From: Halarcobacter ebronensis
GTDB lineage: Bacteria; Campylobacterota; Campylobacteria; Campylobacterales; Arcobacteraceae
Reading direction: 5' to 3'
Assembly: GCF_013201825.1 (NCBI RefSeq)
Contig: NZ_CP053836.1
Location: 2,542,001 to 2,606,000, forward strand
DNA length: 64,000 nucleotides
Both the position numbers and the translations under genes were made by a program. The notes below the pieces were generated by a model that saw only the letters and a program-made list of their open reading frames with translations, was not told where the DNA came from and did no database searches. Positions within the stretch are counted from its first letter, which is position 1. Each line of letters begins with the position of its first letter. Below are positions 16,774-26,070 of the stretch, piece after piece.

Positions 16774-16781
16774 ATTATAAT
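16774..16781. promoter_or_regulatory. Shared palindromic -10 element for divergent mraY and gpmI
   Basis: ATTATAAT is its own reverse complement, so TATAAT can be read on both strands: at 16776-16781 toward gpmI (ATG 29 bases downstream) and at 16774-16779 toward mraY (TTG start at 16740). A second TATAAT on the plus strand lies at 16760-16765. Opposed transcripts from one -10 palindrome would exclude each other. Confidence 0.6.
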
Positions 16782-16809
16782 ACAATGTACTTTTTAAAAG
16801 GTTTAAACA

Positions 16810-18285
16810 ATGAGTAAAAAAGCAATATTAATTATAACAGATGGGATTGGATTTAATAAATCAGAAAATTATAATGCATTTGTAAATGCAAATACTCCAA
16901 CCTACGATTATCTGTTTAAAAATGTACCTTATTCACTAATCCATACTTATGGAAAACATGTTGGACTTCCTGATGGACAAATGGGGAATAGTGAAGTAGG
17001 ACATATGACTATAGGAAGTGGTAGAGTTCTGTATCAAGATTTAGTTAAGATAAATATGGCTATAGAAAACAACACTTTAAAAGATAATGAGATTATTAAA
17101 AATACACTCTTAAAATCAAACAATATTCACCTTATTGGACTTGTTAGTGATGGGGGAGTTCACTCTCATATAGAACATATAATTGCTTTAGCAAAAATAG
17201 CAAAAGTGAATGGAAAAAAAGTATTTATTCATGCCATCACTGATGGTAGAGATGTTGCACCAAACTGTGCAAAAGAGTATATTGAGCAACTTCTTAATAT
17301 ATGTGATGAAGATATTAGCCTAGCAACAATCTCTGGAAGATATTACTCTATGGATAGAGATAATAGATGGGAAAGAGTTCAAAAGGGTTATGATGCAATT
17401 GCCTTTGCAAAACCAAAAACTACTAAAGATGTATTAACATATATTGATGATTCATATAATAATGAGATATTTGATGAATTTTTAGTTCCAACTGCGTTTG
17501 AAAATTATATGGGATTTAATGAAAATGATGGAGTAATTTTCTGCAACTTTAGAAGTGATAGAATGAGAGAACTTTCAAATGTTGTAGCAAATGCTAAGTT
17601 TAGTGAATTTAAGAGATTTGAGAAAAATTTAAACATTGCTACAATGACACAATATGACAAAAATCTTCCTCTTCCTATAATTTTTCCAAAAGAAACTCCC
17701 AAAAATACTCTGGCAGAAGTCATTTCAGAGGCTGGTTTATCTCAACTTCATACTGCTGAAACTGAAAAATATGCCCATGTTACCTTCTTCTTTAATGGAG
17801 GAGTTGAAGAACCTGTTTTAAATGAAAGCAGAGTTTTAATTCCTTCGCCAAAAGTTGCAACCTATGATTTAAAACCCCAAATGAGTGCTCCTGAAGTTTG
17901 TCAAGAGGTTTTAAAAGGGATGGATGCAAATATTGATTTTATAGTTGTAAACTTTGCAAATGGGGATATGGTTGGTCATACTGGGGTTTATGAAGCAGGT
18001 ATAAAAGCAGTTGAAGCAGTTGATGAACAACTTGGACTCATATTAGAAAAAGCTAAACAAAAAGAGTATGCTCTTATTTTAACAAGTGACCATGGAAATT
18101 GTGAAATGATGAAAGATGAAGAGGGGAAAACCCTTACAAATCATACAGTTGGAGATGTTTTTTGTTTCATAATGGCAGAAAATGTAAAAGAGGTTAAAGA
18201 GGGAAGTTTAAATAATATAGCTCCAACTGTTTTAAAACTAATGAATCTTGAAAGACCTAATGAGATGGATGAGGCTTTAGTTTAA
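16810..18285 (+). CDS. gpmI: 2,3-bisphosphoglycerate-independent phosphoglycerate mutase
   Basis: Mn-dependent glycolytic/gluconeogenic enzyme that interconverts 3- and 2-phosphoglycerate. 491 residues, slightly below the usual 500-515. The alkaline-phosphatase-type metal site begins at Asp11 (IITDGIGF), and the phosphorylated serine is Ser61 in [45 protein letters not shown] and the C-terminal LTSDHGNCE complete the metal and substrate sites. ATG at 16810 follows AAAAGG. The stop codon shares a base with the next start (TAATG). Confidence 0.96.
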   Translation: MSKKAILIITDGIGFNKSENYNAFVNANTPTYDYLFKNVPYSLIHTYGKHVGLPDGQMGNSEVGHMTIGSGRVLYQDLVKINMAIENNTLKDNEIIKNTLLKSNNIHLIGLVSDGGVHSHIEHIIALAKIAKVNGKKVFIHAITDGRDVAPNCAKEYIEQLLNICDEDISLATISGRYYSMDRDNRWERVQKGYDAIAFAKPKTTKDVLTYIDDSYNNEIFDEFLVPTAFENYMGFNENDGVIFCNFRSDRMRELSNVVANAKFSEFKRFEKNLNIATMTQYDKNLPLPIIFPKETPKNTLAEVISEAGLSQLHTAETEKYAHVTFFFNGGVEEPVLNESRVLIPSPKVATYDLKPQMSAPEVCQEVLKGMDANIDFIVVNFANGDMVGHTGVYEAGIKAVEAVDEQLGLILEKAKQKEYALILTSDHGNCEMMKDEEGKTLTNHTVGDVFCFIMAENVKEVKEGSLNNIAPTVLKLMNLERPNEMDEALV

Positions 18286-18983
18286 TGACAAATGCTGTAG
18301 AGATTAAAAAACTTACAATAACTACTAAAGAGAAAAAGTTAGTAGATATTAGTTTTAAAATAGAAGAGTCTACAGCACTGATTGGACAAAGTGGAAGTGG
18401 TAAATCTTTGACTCTAAAATCTATTTTAAATCTATTGCCTTCAAATTTAGAACTTAAACTTGAAGTTGATTCAGATTTTGAATTAAGTAGTAAAACAATA
18501 GGATTTATTCCACAAAATCCTTTTACTTCACTCTCTCCTATGACAAAAATCAAAGAGCAATTTTTTTGTCAAAAAGAGAGAAAAGAGAAACTTTTTGATT
18601 TAGTAGGTTTAGACAAAAAGCTTTTAGATAGATTTCCAAGTCAATTAAGTGGGGGACAACTTCAAAGGGTAGTTATTGCAATTGCTTTAAGTAATGAGAT
18701 AAAACTTCTACTTTTGGATGAACCCACAACAGCATTGGATGAAAACTCTAAAAAGGTTATATTAGAGTTAATTTATAAATTACAAAAGGAGTTAAATTTT
18801 TTAACACTTTTTGTAACTCATGATATAAACTCAATTATAGATGTGTGCAAAAATATTGTTATTATAAAAGATGGAGAGCTAATTGAAAAAGGTAATACCA
18901 TAGAGATTTTAAAAGAGCCTAAAAGTTCATACACAAAAGAGCTAATTAACTCAACTTTTAATAACAAAGAATTTAGGAAATAG
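18285..18983 (+). CDS. ABC transporter ATP-binding protein, no partner permease nearby
   Basis: Cytoplasmic ABC ATPase of 232 residues. Walker A is GQSGSGKS (34-41), Q-loop Gln77 (PQNPFTSLSP), signature LSGGQ (121-125), Walker B LLLLDEP (141-147) and switch His179 (VTHD). The Q-loop sequence and the C-terminal EPKSSYTKELI tail resemble the oligopeptide/nickel (DppD/NikD) class, where such tails are common. No membrane or substrate-binding partner is in the window. It is translationally coupled to gpmI and ends two bases before the PBP gene, so it is probably co-transcribed with cell-wall synthesis. Substrate unknown. Confidence 0.85.
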   Translation: MTNAVEIKKLTITTKEKKLVDISFKIEESTALIGQSGSGKSLTLKSILNLLPSNLELKLEVDSDFELSSKTIGFIPQNPFTSLSPMTKIKEQFFCQKERKEKLFDLVGLDKKLLDRFPSQLSGGQLQRVVIAIALSNEIKLLLLDEPTTALDENSKKVILELIYKLQKELNFLTLFVTHDINSIIDVCKNIVIIKDGELIEKGNTIEILKEPKSSYTKELINSTFNNKEFRK

Positions 18984-18985
18984 TT

Positions 18986-20992
18986 ATGAAAAAATATATA
19001 TTCACTTTTTTATTGGCACTTTGTATAGGTGTTGTAGGATGGCTTTTAGTCTTGTATAATGATATTAGAGGCGATTTAGATGAAGTTGTAAACTACAATC
19101 CACCAATGACAACCCAATTCTTTGACAAAGAGGGAAGACTTATTGCGAACATATTTAATAAAGAGCATAGACTCTATGTAAAATATGAAGATATTCCTGC
19201 AAGAGTTGTAGAAGCACTTGTTGCAATTGAAGATACAAATTTCTTTGAACACCATGGAATAAATCCAGATGCAATTAGTAGAGCAATGATAAAAAATGTA
19301 AAAGCAATGGGTTATGTTGAAGGGGCTAGTACTCTAACTCAACAACTTATAAAAAGTGTCTCATTAACAAGAGAAAAGAAATTGATGAGAAAAATAAAAG
19401 AGGCTCTTTTAGCAATTAAATTAGAAAATGTTTTAACAAAAGAACAAATTTTGGAAAGATATCTAAATCAAGTATATTTTGGGCATAGCTATTATGGTAT
19501 TAGAACAGCTGCGCAAGGTTATTTTAGAAAAGATCTTTTTGAATTAAATCTAAAAGAGATAGCTATTCTTGTGGGACTTCCAAAAGCACCAAGTTTTTAT
19601 GATCCTACAAGAAATCTTAAATTTGCGCTAACAAGAGCTAATCAAGTAATCAATAGAATGCATACTTTAGGATGGATAAATGAGGATGAGTATAATGATG
19701 CTATAAATGATATTCCAACTGTTTACAATGATACTTTAACAAAAAACAAAGCTCCATATATAGTAGATTTTGCTATAAAGATTTTGGGGAAAGATATTGA
19801 AGATATTAAATCAGGTGGATATAAAATTAATCTTACAATTGATCTTGATGCACAAGAAATAGCAAGAAATGCTCTTAAATATGGTTATGATGCAATAGTT
19901 GATAGGGATAAAAAACTTCAAGCTAATCCAATAAATAATGTAATAAAAAAAGCAGATGAGGAAGTTCCAGTTGAAGAAGGATATTTCGTAAATACCTTAA
20001 ATGGTGCACTTGTATCAATTGAGAATAGTACAGGGAAAATTTTAGCTTTAGTTGGTGGAGTAAATTATGAGGAATCCTCTTTTAATAGAGCTATTCAAAG
20101 TAAAAGACAACCAGGATCTGCTGTTAAACCATTTTTATATCAAACAGCACTTGATTTAGGTTATTCTCCTGCATCACAGTTAATAGATATTGGAAGAACC
20201 TACGAATATGAGTCTGAGGGAGAAGAGAAAGTTTGGCAACCTAAAAATTATGGTGGCAAATTTAAAGGGATTATTACCCTAAGAGAATCACTAATAAAAT
20301 CAAGAAATCTAGCAACTATCAATCTTGTAACTGATGTTGGTATTAATGAGATGTATAAAGGCTTAGAGAATTTTGGAATTGAAGATATGCCTAGAGATTT
20401 ATCAATTACTTTGGGATCTTTTTCTATCTCTCCAATTGATATGAGCAAAGCTTATAGTGCTTTCTCAAATGATGGTATTCAAGTAACTCCTTATTTGATA
20501 AATTCTGTTACTAATGTAAAGGGAGAGACTGTTAGTTTTGAACCTGAAACAAAATATGTTGATTCTCCTGAACAAATCTATCTTATGAAAACTATCTTAA
20601 AAGATGTGGTGTTAAAAGGAACAGGAAGAAGAGCAAGTGTAAAAGGTCTTGAACTTGCTGGTAAAACAGGGACAACAAATAGTAACGTTGACGCATGGTT
20701 TTGTGGTTTCTCTCCTACAATTCAAACTGTTGTATGGTATGGGAAAGATGATAACACAGCAATGAGAAGAAGTGAAGGTGGAGGTTCAACAGCCGCACCA
20801 GCTTTTTCATATTTTTATAGAAAATATTTAGAAATACATCCAGAATTGGATAGAAAATTTGAGATAAATACTAATGTTAAAAGCTCTTTTGTAAATGGTC
20901 AAAAGGAGTATTATACTGAAATCTCTCCACTTCCAAAAGTTCAAATGCCAACAACAAGTGAATCTTCAGATGGAAAAATTATCGAGTTCTAA
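18986..20992 (+). CDS. Penicillin-binding protein 1A (bifunctional transglycosylase/transpeptidase)
   Basis: Class A PBP that polymerises lipid II and crosslinks glycan strands outside the inner membrane. 668 residues. There is one N-terminal membrane anchor (residues 5-23). The GT51 domain has catalytic Glu82 in AIEDTNFFEHHGI, followed by GASTLTQQLIKS and LERYLNQVYFGH. The transpeptidase domain has the SxxK serine at Ser378 (PGSAVKPF), SRN in the second motif (LIKSRNLA) and KTGTT near 560. RBS AGGA precedes the ATG. Followed by a strong bidirectional terminator. Equivalent to mrcA/pbpA in related species. Confidence 0.95.
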   Translation: MKKYIFTFLLALCIGVVGWLLVLYNDIRGDLDEVVNYNPPMTTQFFDKEGRLIANIFNKEHRLYVKYEDIPARVVEALVAIEDTNFFEHHGINPDAISRAMIKNVKAMGYVEGASTLTQQLIKSVSLTREKKLMRKIKEALLAIKLENVLTKEQILERYLNQVYFGHSYYGIRTAAQGYFRKDLFELNLKEIAILVGLPKAPSFYDPTRNLKFALTRANQVINRMHTLGWINEDEYNDAINDIPTVYNDTLTKNKAPYIVDFAIKILGKDIEDIKSGGYKINLTIDLDAQEIARNALKYGYDAIVDRDKKLQANPINNVIKKADEEVPVEEGYFVNTLNGALVSIENSTGKILALVGGVNYEESSFNRAIQSKRQPGSAVKPFLYQTALDLGYSPASQLIDIGRTYEYESEGEEKVWQPKNYGGKFKGIITLRESLIKSRNLATINLVTDVGINEMYKGLENFGIEDMPRDLSITLGSFSISPIDMSKAYSAFSNDGIQVTPYLINSVTNVKGETVSFEPETKYVDSPEQIYLMKTILKDVVLKGTGRRASVKGLELAGKTGTTNSNVDAWFCGFSPTIQTVVWYGKDDNTAMRRSEGGGSTAAPAFSYFYRKYLEIHPELDRKFEINTNVKSSFVNGQKEYYTEISPLPKVQMPTTSESSDGKIIEF

Positions 20993-21012
20993 AACTAAAA
21001 TATTTTAGGTAT

Positions 21013-21048
21013 AAAAAAAGGCTAGTCCAAATTGGACTAGCCTTTTTT
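21013..21048. terminator. Bidirectional terminator between the PBP gene and glnA
   Basis: AAGGCTAGTCCA and TGGACTAGCCTT form a perfect stem with a 3-base loop, flanked by A7 on the left and T6 on the right. It can therefore end transcription in both directions, serving the convergent PBP (plus) and glnA (minus) genes. Confidence 0.9.
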
Positions 21049-21063
21049 ATTGTAGTAATACTA

Positions 21064-22491
21064 CTAGCAAGAGTAAGTTGATTTAAATTCAAATGCAGTT
21101 GGTCTTGCTTCGTAAGGCCAAACTTGACTTTCAAATTTATAGTGTTGATAAGTATCAATCATCTCTTGAGAGAATACTGGTTTTAAGAACTCATTGTCTC
21201 TAATTAGAGCCTCTAATGAACCTCTTAATGTATGAGGCATTTGAGGAATATTTCTCTCTCTAATCTCATCTAAAGATAATTCAAATAAGTCGTCATCCAT
21301 TGGTCCAACTGGTTCAAATTTATTTTTAATACCATCAAGTCCAGCCATTAACATTGCAGCGAATGCTAAGTATGGGCAAGCAGTTGAATCTGGGAATCTC
21401 ATTTCAACTCTTGTTGCAGCTTCTCCAGCTCCATAAGGAATTCTACAAGAAGCAGATCTGTTTTGAGAAGAATAAGTTAAAATTGAAGGAGCTTCAAAAC
21501 CTGGGATTAATCTTTTATAAGAGTTAGTTGCTGCATTAGTAAATGATGCTACAGCTCTAGCGTGTTTGAATACACCACCAATGTAGTGTCTTGCAGTTTC
21601 ACTTAAATTACCATATTCACCTTGTGAATAGAATAAGTTTTTACCATTTTTCCAGATTGATTGGTGTACGTGCATACCATTTCCATTATCACCAAATAGT
21701 GGTTTTGGCATAAATGTACAAGATTTACCATTTAAGTGTGCAACCATTTTACAAACATATTTGTATTTTTGAACATTATCAGCAGCTTCAACAAGTGTTC
21801 CGAATTTTACTCCGATTTCACCTTGAGCTTGAGCAACTTCATGGTGTCCTAAAGTAACTTCAAGACCAACTTGCTCTAATACTTGCATCATTTCAGCTCT
21901 TAAATCAACCATTGAGTCAATTGGTTGAACTGGGAAATATCCACCTTTTGTTCTTGGTCTGTGTCCCATGTTTCCTACTTCATAATCAGTAGAATCTGAC
22001 CAACATCCCTCTTCTGAATCTACTTTATAGTATGACTCATTAATCTCATCAACAATTTTTACATCATCAAAAATAAAGAATTCATTTTCTGGTCCAAAGT
22101 ATGCTACATCTCCTAATCCAGATTCAGCAAGGTGTGATAATGCTTTTTTAGCAATAGATCTTGGACATTTTTCATACATTTGACCTTTATAAATATCATA
22201 AACATCACAAAATAGAATAACTGTAGAATCAGCAGTAAACGGATCTAAAAATGCAGTTTCAACATCTGGTTTTAAAAGCATATCTGATTTGTTAATTGGT
22301 TGCCATGCATCAATCGAAGAACCATCAAATGGCATACCATTTGCTAAGTTATCTTCATTTACAGCACTTAACATATAAGTTAGGTGATGCCATGCACCTT
22401 TCATATCTGAAAATCTAAGGTCAACGAATTTTACTTCATTTTCCTCACAAAATTTAAAAAACTCTTGAGAATTATTTACGAATTTTCCCAT
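21064..22491 (-). CDS. glnA: Glutamine synthetase, type I
   Basis: Makes glutamine from glutamate, ammonia and ATP as a dodecamer. 475 residues, standard for GSI. Conserved blocks include the N-terminal FDGSSIDAW, the metal and substrate motifs [25 protein letters not shown] and [10 protein letters not shown], and the C-terminal [20 protein letters not shown]. At the position of the E. coli adenylylation tyrosine (NLYDL) this protein has Phe403 (DDLFEL), so control by adenylylation is unlikely. It has its own promoter and an AAGGAG site before the ATG. Confidence 0.97.
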   Translation of the reverse strand: MGKFVNNSQEFFKFCEENEVKFVDLRFSDMKGAWHHLTYMLSAVNEDNLANGMPFDGSSIDAWQPINKSDMLLKPDVETAFLDPFTADSTVILFCDVYDIYKGQMYEKCPRSIAKKALSHLAESGLGDVAYFGPENEFFIFDDVKIVDEINESYYKVDSEEGCWSDSTDYEVGNMGHRPRTKGGYFPVQPIDSMVDLRAEMMQVLEQVGLEVTLGHHEVAQAQGEIGVKFGTLVEAADNVQKYKYVCKMVAHLNGKSCTFMPKPLFGDNGNGMHVHQSIWKNGKNLFYSQGEYGNLSETARHYIGGVFKHARAVASFTNAATNSYKRLIPGFEAPSILTYSSQNRSASCRIPYGAGEAATRVEMRFPDSTACPYLAFAAMLMAGLDGIKNKFEPVGPMDDDLFELSLDEIRERNIPQMPHTLRGSLEALIRDNEFLKPVFSQEMIDTYQHYKFESQVWPYEARPTAFEFKSTYSC

Positions 22492-22521
22492 ATCTTTAAC
22501 TCCTTGAAATAATTATGCAAC

Positions 22522-22527
22522 ATTGTA
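22522..22527 (-). promoter_or_regulatory. -10 box of the glnA promoter
   Basis: TACAAT in context TTGATACAATGTTGC on the minus strand, about 30 bases before the glnA ATG, preceded by a strongly AT-rich, T-tract region. This is the common sigma-70 pattern of Campylobacterota. Confidence 0.6.
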
Positions 22528-22626
22528 TCAAAATAAATAAAAATTAACATAAATTTATTGATTAAAAAATATACAATAAAATATTTTTTATTGGTAATTT
22601 CTTCAATGATAGTAGTATATAGTTGT

Positions 22627-23427
22627 TTAAAAAATAACTAGCTCTTTAGCTCTATTTTTAAAGGTTGCGCACTTCGTATAACCAACACTTTTTGCAAAAG
22701 ATTTAACCTCATCGTACATAAACCCAACTTGCTCAACACTATGTGCATCTGACGAGAAAGTAATAGGAATATCAAGCTCAAATGCAAGTTCTAAAAGCTC
22801 TTTTGATGGATAAGGTTCATTTATTGGTTTTCTTAAACCAGCAGCATTGATTTCAATAACCATATTAGCTTTTTTTATCTCTTTAAGAGCATCTTTTGCT
22901 AGTAGTTTTATATCTTTTTTAGGCAGGTACTTAAAGAGTTTAATCAAATCAAGGTGTCCAACTATATCAAATAATCTACTCTTTGCTAACTCTTTTATGG
23001 CAGTAAAATAATCACTCCAAATAAGGTCAATATCTTTTTCTTTGTATTTTCCAATAAATTCTGGATTATCAAACCCCCAAAGCTCTGAATTCTTTTCCTG
23101 TAAAAAATGGACTGAACCAATTAAAAAATCAACTTTTGAGGTTAATATTTCATCTAACATCAAAGAACTATTTTGCATAAAATCCACTTCATATGCTTTT
23201 AAAATCTCAATTGAATTTTTATACTTCTCTTGTAACTCTTCAATTGATTTCTCATAGCTACTTTTTAAAGATATATCCATTCTATATTTTGGATCAAAAG
23301 GCATTGGTGCATGATCAGAGAAACCGTAAACATCTATACCTATTTCTATAGCTTTTTGTATATACTCTTCCATAGTTCCAGTTGCATGGTTACAAAGTGT
23401 TGTATGATTGTGTAAATCTACTCTCAT
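22627..23427 (-). CDS. PHP-family histidinol-phosphatase-like protein
   Basis: 266-residue PHP-domain phosphoesterase resembling HisJ/HisK histidinol phosphatases, which remove phosphate from L-histidinol phosphate in histidine synthesis. Metal ligands are visible in MRVDLHNHTTLCNH at the N-terminus, in GFSDHAPMP near residue 37, in GSVHFLQ and GHLDLIK in the middle and in FSSDAHSVEQVG at the end. It overlaps the upstream REC-GGDEF gene by four bases (ATGA), so it is translationally coupled and belongs to the moaDE operon. No other his gene is nearby, so the substrate is not certain. Confidence 0.8.
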   Translation of the reverse strand: MRVDLHNHTTLCNHATGTMEEYIQKAIEIGIDVYGFSDHAPMPFDPKYRMDISLKSSYEKSIEELQEKYKNSIEILKAYEVDFMQNSSLMLDEILTSKVDFLIGSVHFLQEKNSELWGFDNPEFIGKYKEKDIDLIWSDYFTAIKELAKSRLFDIVGHLDLIKLFKYLPKKDIKLLAKDALKEIKKANMVIEINAAGLRKPINEPYPSKELLELAFELDIPITFSSDAHSVEQVGFMYDEVKSFAKSVGYTKCATFKNRAKELVIF

Positions 23428-24674
23428 CTATATCTCACCATATTTCTTCCTAAATCTTTTGCTTCATAAAGTCCATTATCTGCTTCTTGTATCATTTTAT
23501 CAAGGGTATCAAATCTTTTAAAACAACACCCAATAGAGATTGTAAAATTTAATCTATGTTCATCAACTTTTATAGAGTTTTTTTCAAATATTTTTCGTAA
23601 TTCTTCCAATTTATCTTTTACTTTATCAATATCTTTATTTGCAAAAACAATACAAAACTCTTCTCCACCTAATCTTGCGACTATCTCTTCATCATCAAAA
23701 GAGTTTTGCAAAAATGTTGCAACCATTTTTATTGCAATATCTCCAACACTATGTCCATAGGTATCATTTATAATTTTAAATTTATCTATATCTATAAGTG
23801 CAATAAAGAAGTTTTGATTCTTTTCATTTGCTATTTTTAAATCTTTATTACCAACTTCAAAAAGATATCTTCTATTATAAAGATTTGTTAAAAAATCTCT
23901 GTTTGCTCTATTTTTTAGCTCTTCAAATAGTTCCAAAACCTCAATATTTGCATTTATTCTTACATATAACTCTTCTTGCGTAAACCCTTTATATAAAAAG
24001 TCATTGGCACCACATTTTAAAAACTTTGAGGCAATTGTTTTCTCTTGTGTTACAGATGTAACAATAATTGATAATTCATCTTTACTATAATTTTTTCTAA
24101 CACTTCTAACAAACTCTAGTCCATTCATAATAGGCATATAATAATCTGTTAATATAACTTTTATATTTTTGTTGTTTTCCAGTATTTCAAGAGCTTCTTT
24201 ACCATTTGTTGCAGTAAATACAGTTAATCTATATTTCTCAATAAGATTTTTTGTACTCTCTAAAAAAGTTTTAGAATCATCTACAATTAGAACTTTCATA
24301 TTAACATTGTTAATAATTCTTTTTATGATTGAAAGTGTATACTTATATGAATATAATCCATCTTTTACTACATAATCTACTATATTTTTACTTCTATTTT
24401 TTATCTCATCTTCAATAGTTGAAGAACCAGTTAAAATAATCATAGGAACGTCAAATTTGGCTACAAAATCAACTATCTCTCCATGTTGAGCATCAGGTAG
24501 TCCCAAATCAAGAAGAGCGACATCAAACTTGCCTTTATACTCTAAGAATAGTTTTGCACACTCTTCAAGGGATGAACCTTTTATAGTCTCAAAGCCTAAA
24601 TGCTCATTTATAAGCATGCTCAATGTATTTGCAACAGATTTACTATCCTCTATAATTAATACTCTTTTTGTCAT
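23424..24674 (-). CDS. Response regulator with two receiver domains and a GGDEF output (PleD-like diguanylate cyclase)
   Basis: 416 residues, predicted cytoplasmic. REC1 spans about 1-120 with phospho-acceptor Asp56 (LLDLGLP), REC2 about 126-245 with Asp177 (LTDYYMPIMNG), and the GGDEF domain about 258-416 with active site GGEEF at 336-340. It is expected to make cyclic di-GMP when phosphorylated. The inhibitory RxxD site five residues before GGEEF is replaced by DDEE, so product inhibition is probably lost. No histidine kinase lies next to it. The start codon overlaps the moaE stop (TAATG) and the stop overlaps the PHP gene, so it is locked inside this operon. Confidence 0.92.
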   Translation of the reverse strand: MTKRVLIIEDSKSVANTLSMLINEHLGFETIKGSSLEECAKLFLEYKGKFDVALLDLGLPDAQHGEIVDFVAKFDVPMIILTGSSTIEDEIKNRSKNIVDYVVKDGLYSYKYTLSIIKRIINNVNMKVLIVDDSKTFLESTKNLIEKYRLTVFTATNGKEALEILENNKNIKVILTDYYMPIMNGLEFVRSVRKNYSKDELSIIVTSVTQEKTIASKFLKCGANDFLYKGFTQEELYVRINANIEVLELFEELKNRANRDFLTNLYNRRYLFEVGNKDLKIANEKNQNFFIALIDIDKFKIINDTYGHSVGDIAIKMVATFLQNSFDDEEIVARLGGEEFCIVFANKDIDKVKDKLEELRKIFEKNSIKVDEHRLNFTISIGCCFKRFDTLDKMIQEADNGLYEAKDLGRNMVRYR

Positions 24675-25117
24675 TAACTTAATATTCCCGATCCTTTAAT
24701 AGGAGTACTTCTATCAGCAGCATAAACTCTTTTGCCATCTATGATATCATATTTCCAAATTGGAGCATTTGCTTTAAAATCTTCAACAAATTCATCAATC
24801 ATTTCCAAAGCAACTCTTCTTTTTGGACTGCAAACAGCTGCAATATATGAACTTTGATGATTTAATACATCACCTTTGCTATGAGCCATCAAAACAATTG
24901 CATTATTTTCATTTGCTCTTTTTTGCCATGAATCAAACCAATTTTTTAAGATTGGTTCATAAATATCAAAACTTAATCCATCAATTTGATTTTCATCTCT
25001 TACTACTCCATTAAAAGTAATAATAGCTCCAAAATTTGAGTCTTTATACTCATCAAACCAAGATGCATTTATTTTATTAACATCAAGAGCTCCATCACAT
25101 AAAATCAATTTATCCAT
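24674..25117 (-). CDS. moaE: Molybdopterin synthase catalytic subunit MoaE
   Basis: Large subunit of molybdopterin synthase, which inserts two sulfurs from MoaD thiocarboxylate into precursor Z. I place the start at ATG 25117 (MDKLILCDGALDV), one base after the moaD stop, giving 147 residues; the frame is open to 25162 only through moaD. Typical motifs: GAIITFNGVVRDEN near residue 30, MAHSKGDV, AVCSPKRRVALEMIDEFVEDFK, and the active-site region APIWKYD with its lysine. MoaD precedes it directly. Confidence 0.94.
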   Translation of the reverse strand: MDKLILCDGALDVNKINASWFDEYKDSNFGAIITFNGVVRDENQIDGLSFDIYEPILKNWFDSWQKRANENNAIVLMAHSKGDVLNHQSSYIAAVCSPKRRVALEMIDEFVEDFKANAPIWKYDIIDGKRVYAADRSTPIKGSGILS

Positions 25118-25118
25118 T

Positions 25119-25340
25119 TCATCCACCACATACAGGAGGAAGAAGAGAAACTCTATCACCATCTTCTAAACTAATATCTTTTGAAATAACCATTGTATCA
25201 TTAACCGCAACTGCACAATTTTCTAACCACTTTGATAATGCTTCATCATTTTTTAATATTGTACTTAATTCATTTAAACTTTTTATATCAACTTCTATTG
25301 GTTCTTTATTTATTGGTCCTAAGAATTCTACTTTTACCAT
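25119..25340 (-). CDS. moaD: Molybdopterin synthase sulfur carrier subunit MoaD
   Basis: 73-residue ubiquitin-fold sulfur carrier. It begins MVKVEFLGPI and ends in the required Gly-Gly (LLPPVCGG), whose C-terminus is activated and thiocarboxylated by MoeB. AAGGGG precedes the ATG. First gene of an operon moaD-moaE-REC/REC/GGDEF-PHP, diverging from mqnA. Confidence 0.94.
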   Translation of the reverse strand: MVKVEFLGPINKEPIEVDIKSLNELSTILKNDEALSKWLENCAVAVNDTMVISKDISLEDGDRVSLLPPVCGG

Positions 25341-25369
25341 TTTAACCCCTTATTCACTTCAATTTAGAT

Positions 25370-25375
25370 ATTATA
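25370..25375 (-). promoter_or_regulatory. -10 box upstream of moaD
   Basis: TATAAT on the minus strand in context GGATATAATATC, 30 bases before the moaD ATG. The near-palindrome also reads TATTATATC toward mqnA, so both divergent promoters may share this 70-base gap. Confidence 0.55.
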
Positions 25376-25410
25376 TCCAATTAAATTTTATAAAAAAGAA
25401 GGACTCGCAG

Positions 25411-26070
25411 ATGATATTTGCAAAAATAGATTTTATTAATTTATTGCCTGTTCATGTATATTTAAAAAAACGTATTCAGTCAAGTCAAATAAAGTCAATT
25501 ATTAATTATAAAAAATCATACCCATCAAAAATCAATAAGAAACTAAAAAAAGGGAAAGTTGACTCTGGTTTTATCTCTTCTATTGCTTCAAGAGGTGAAA
25601 AAAAATTAGACTATGGAATCATTGCAAGAAAAGATGTAAGATCAGTAATTTTAATTCCAGGTAAAGATAAAGATGATTATCAAAGTGAAACTTCAAATGC
25701 TTTAGCAAAAATTTTAAATCTACATGGAGAAGTTCTAATTGGGGATAAAGCTTTGAAATTTTTCCATGAAAATCCTAATATAAAAGTGGTTGATTTAGCA
25801 TTGGAATGGAAAAAGAAATACAATTTACCTTTTGTTTTTGCAACCTTATGTTATAGAAAAAATGGAAAAATGTTAAATGATATAATGAAAAGTTTTAATA
25901 AAAAAGAGGTAAAAATTCCTCAATACATTCTAAAAGAGTACTCAAAAAGATCAAATGTCTCTGGAAAAAATATTTTAGAGTACTTAAAAAGAATTGATTA
26001 TGATATAAAAAATGCTGAAAAAAAAGCCCTTAAAAAGTTTTTAACGTTTGCAAAACAAAAAGGGTTTTAA
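25411..26070 (+). CDS. mqnA: Menaquinone biosynthesis protein MqnA (chorismate dehydratase)
   Basis: 219 residues, periplasmic-binding-like fold. MqnA removes water from chorismate to give 3-enolpyruvylbenzoate, the first step of the futalosine menaquinone route used by Campylobacterota. Characteristic features are the N-terminal [17 protein letters not shown], then [12 protein letters not shown] near 48-59, [16 protein letters not shown] near 67-82, GDKAL near 112 and [17 protein letters not shown] near 127-143. AAGGA precedes the ATG. The stop overlaps the uppP start (TAATG). Confidence 0.88.
   Translation: MIFAKIDFINLLPVHVYLKKRIQSSQIKSIINYKKSYPSKINKKLKKGKVDSGFISSIASRGEKKLDYGIIARKDVRSVILIPGKDKDDYQSETSNALAKILNLHGEVLIGDKALKFFHENPNIKVVDLALEWKKKYNLPFVFATLCYRKNGKMLNDIMKSFNKKEVKIPQYILKEYSKRSNVSGKNILEYLKRIDYDIKNAEKKALKKFLTFAKQKGF

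Noticed and set aside
16741-16785. Longer N-terminus of MraY from TTG 16785
   Set aside because: It would begin upstream of the -10 box and has no ribosome site, whereas TTG 16740 has GAAGG at seven bases.
25118-25162. Longer MoaE N-terminus overlapping moaD
   Set aside because: The MDKLILCDG start one base after the moaD stop gives the family's usual length.
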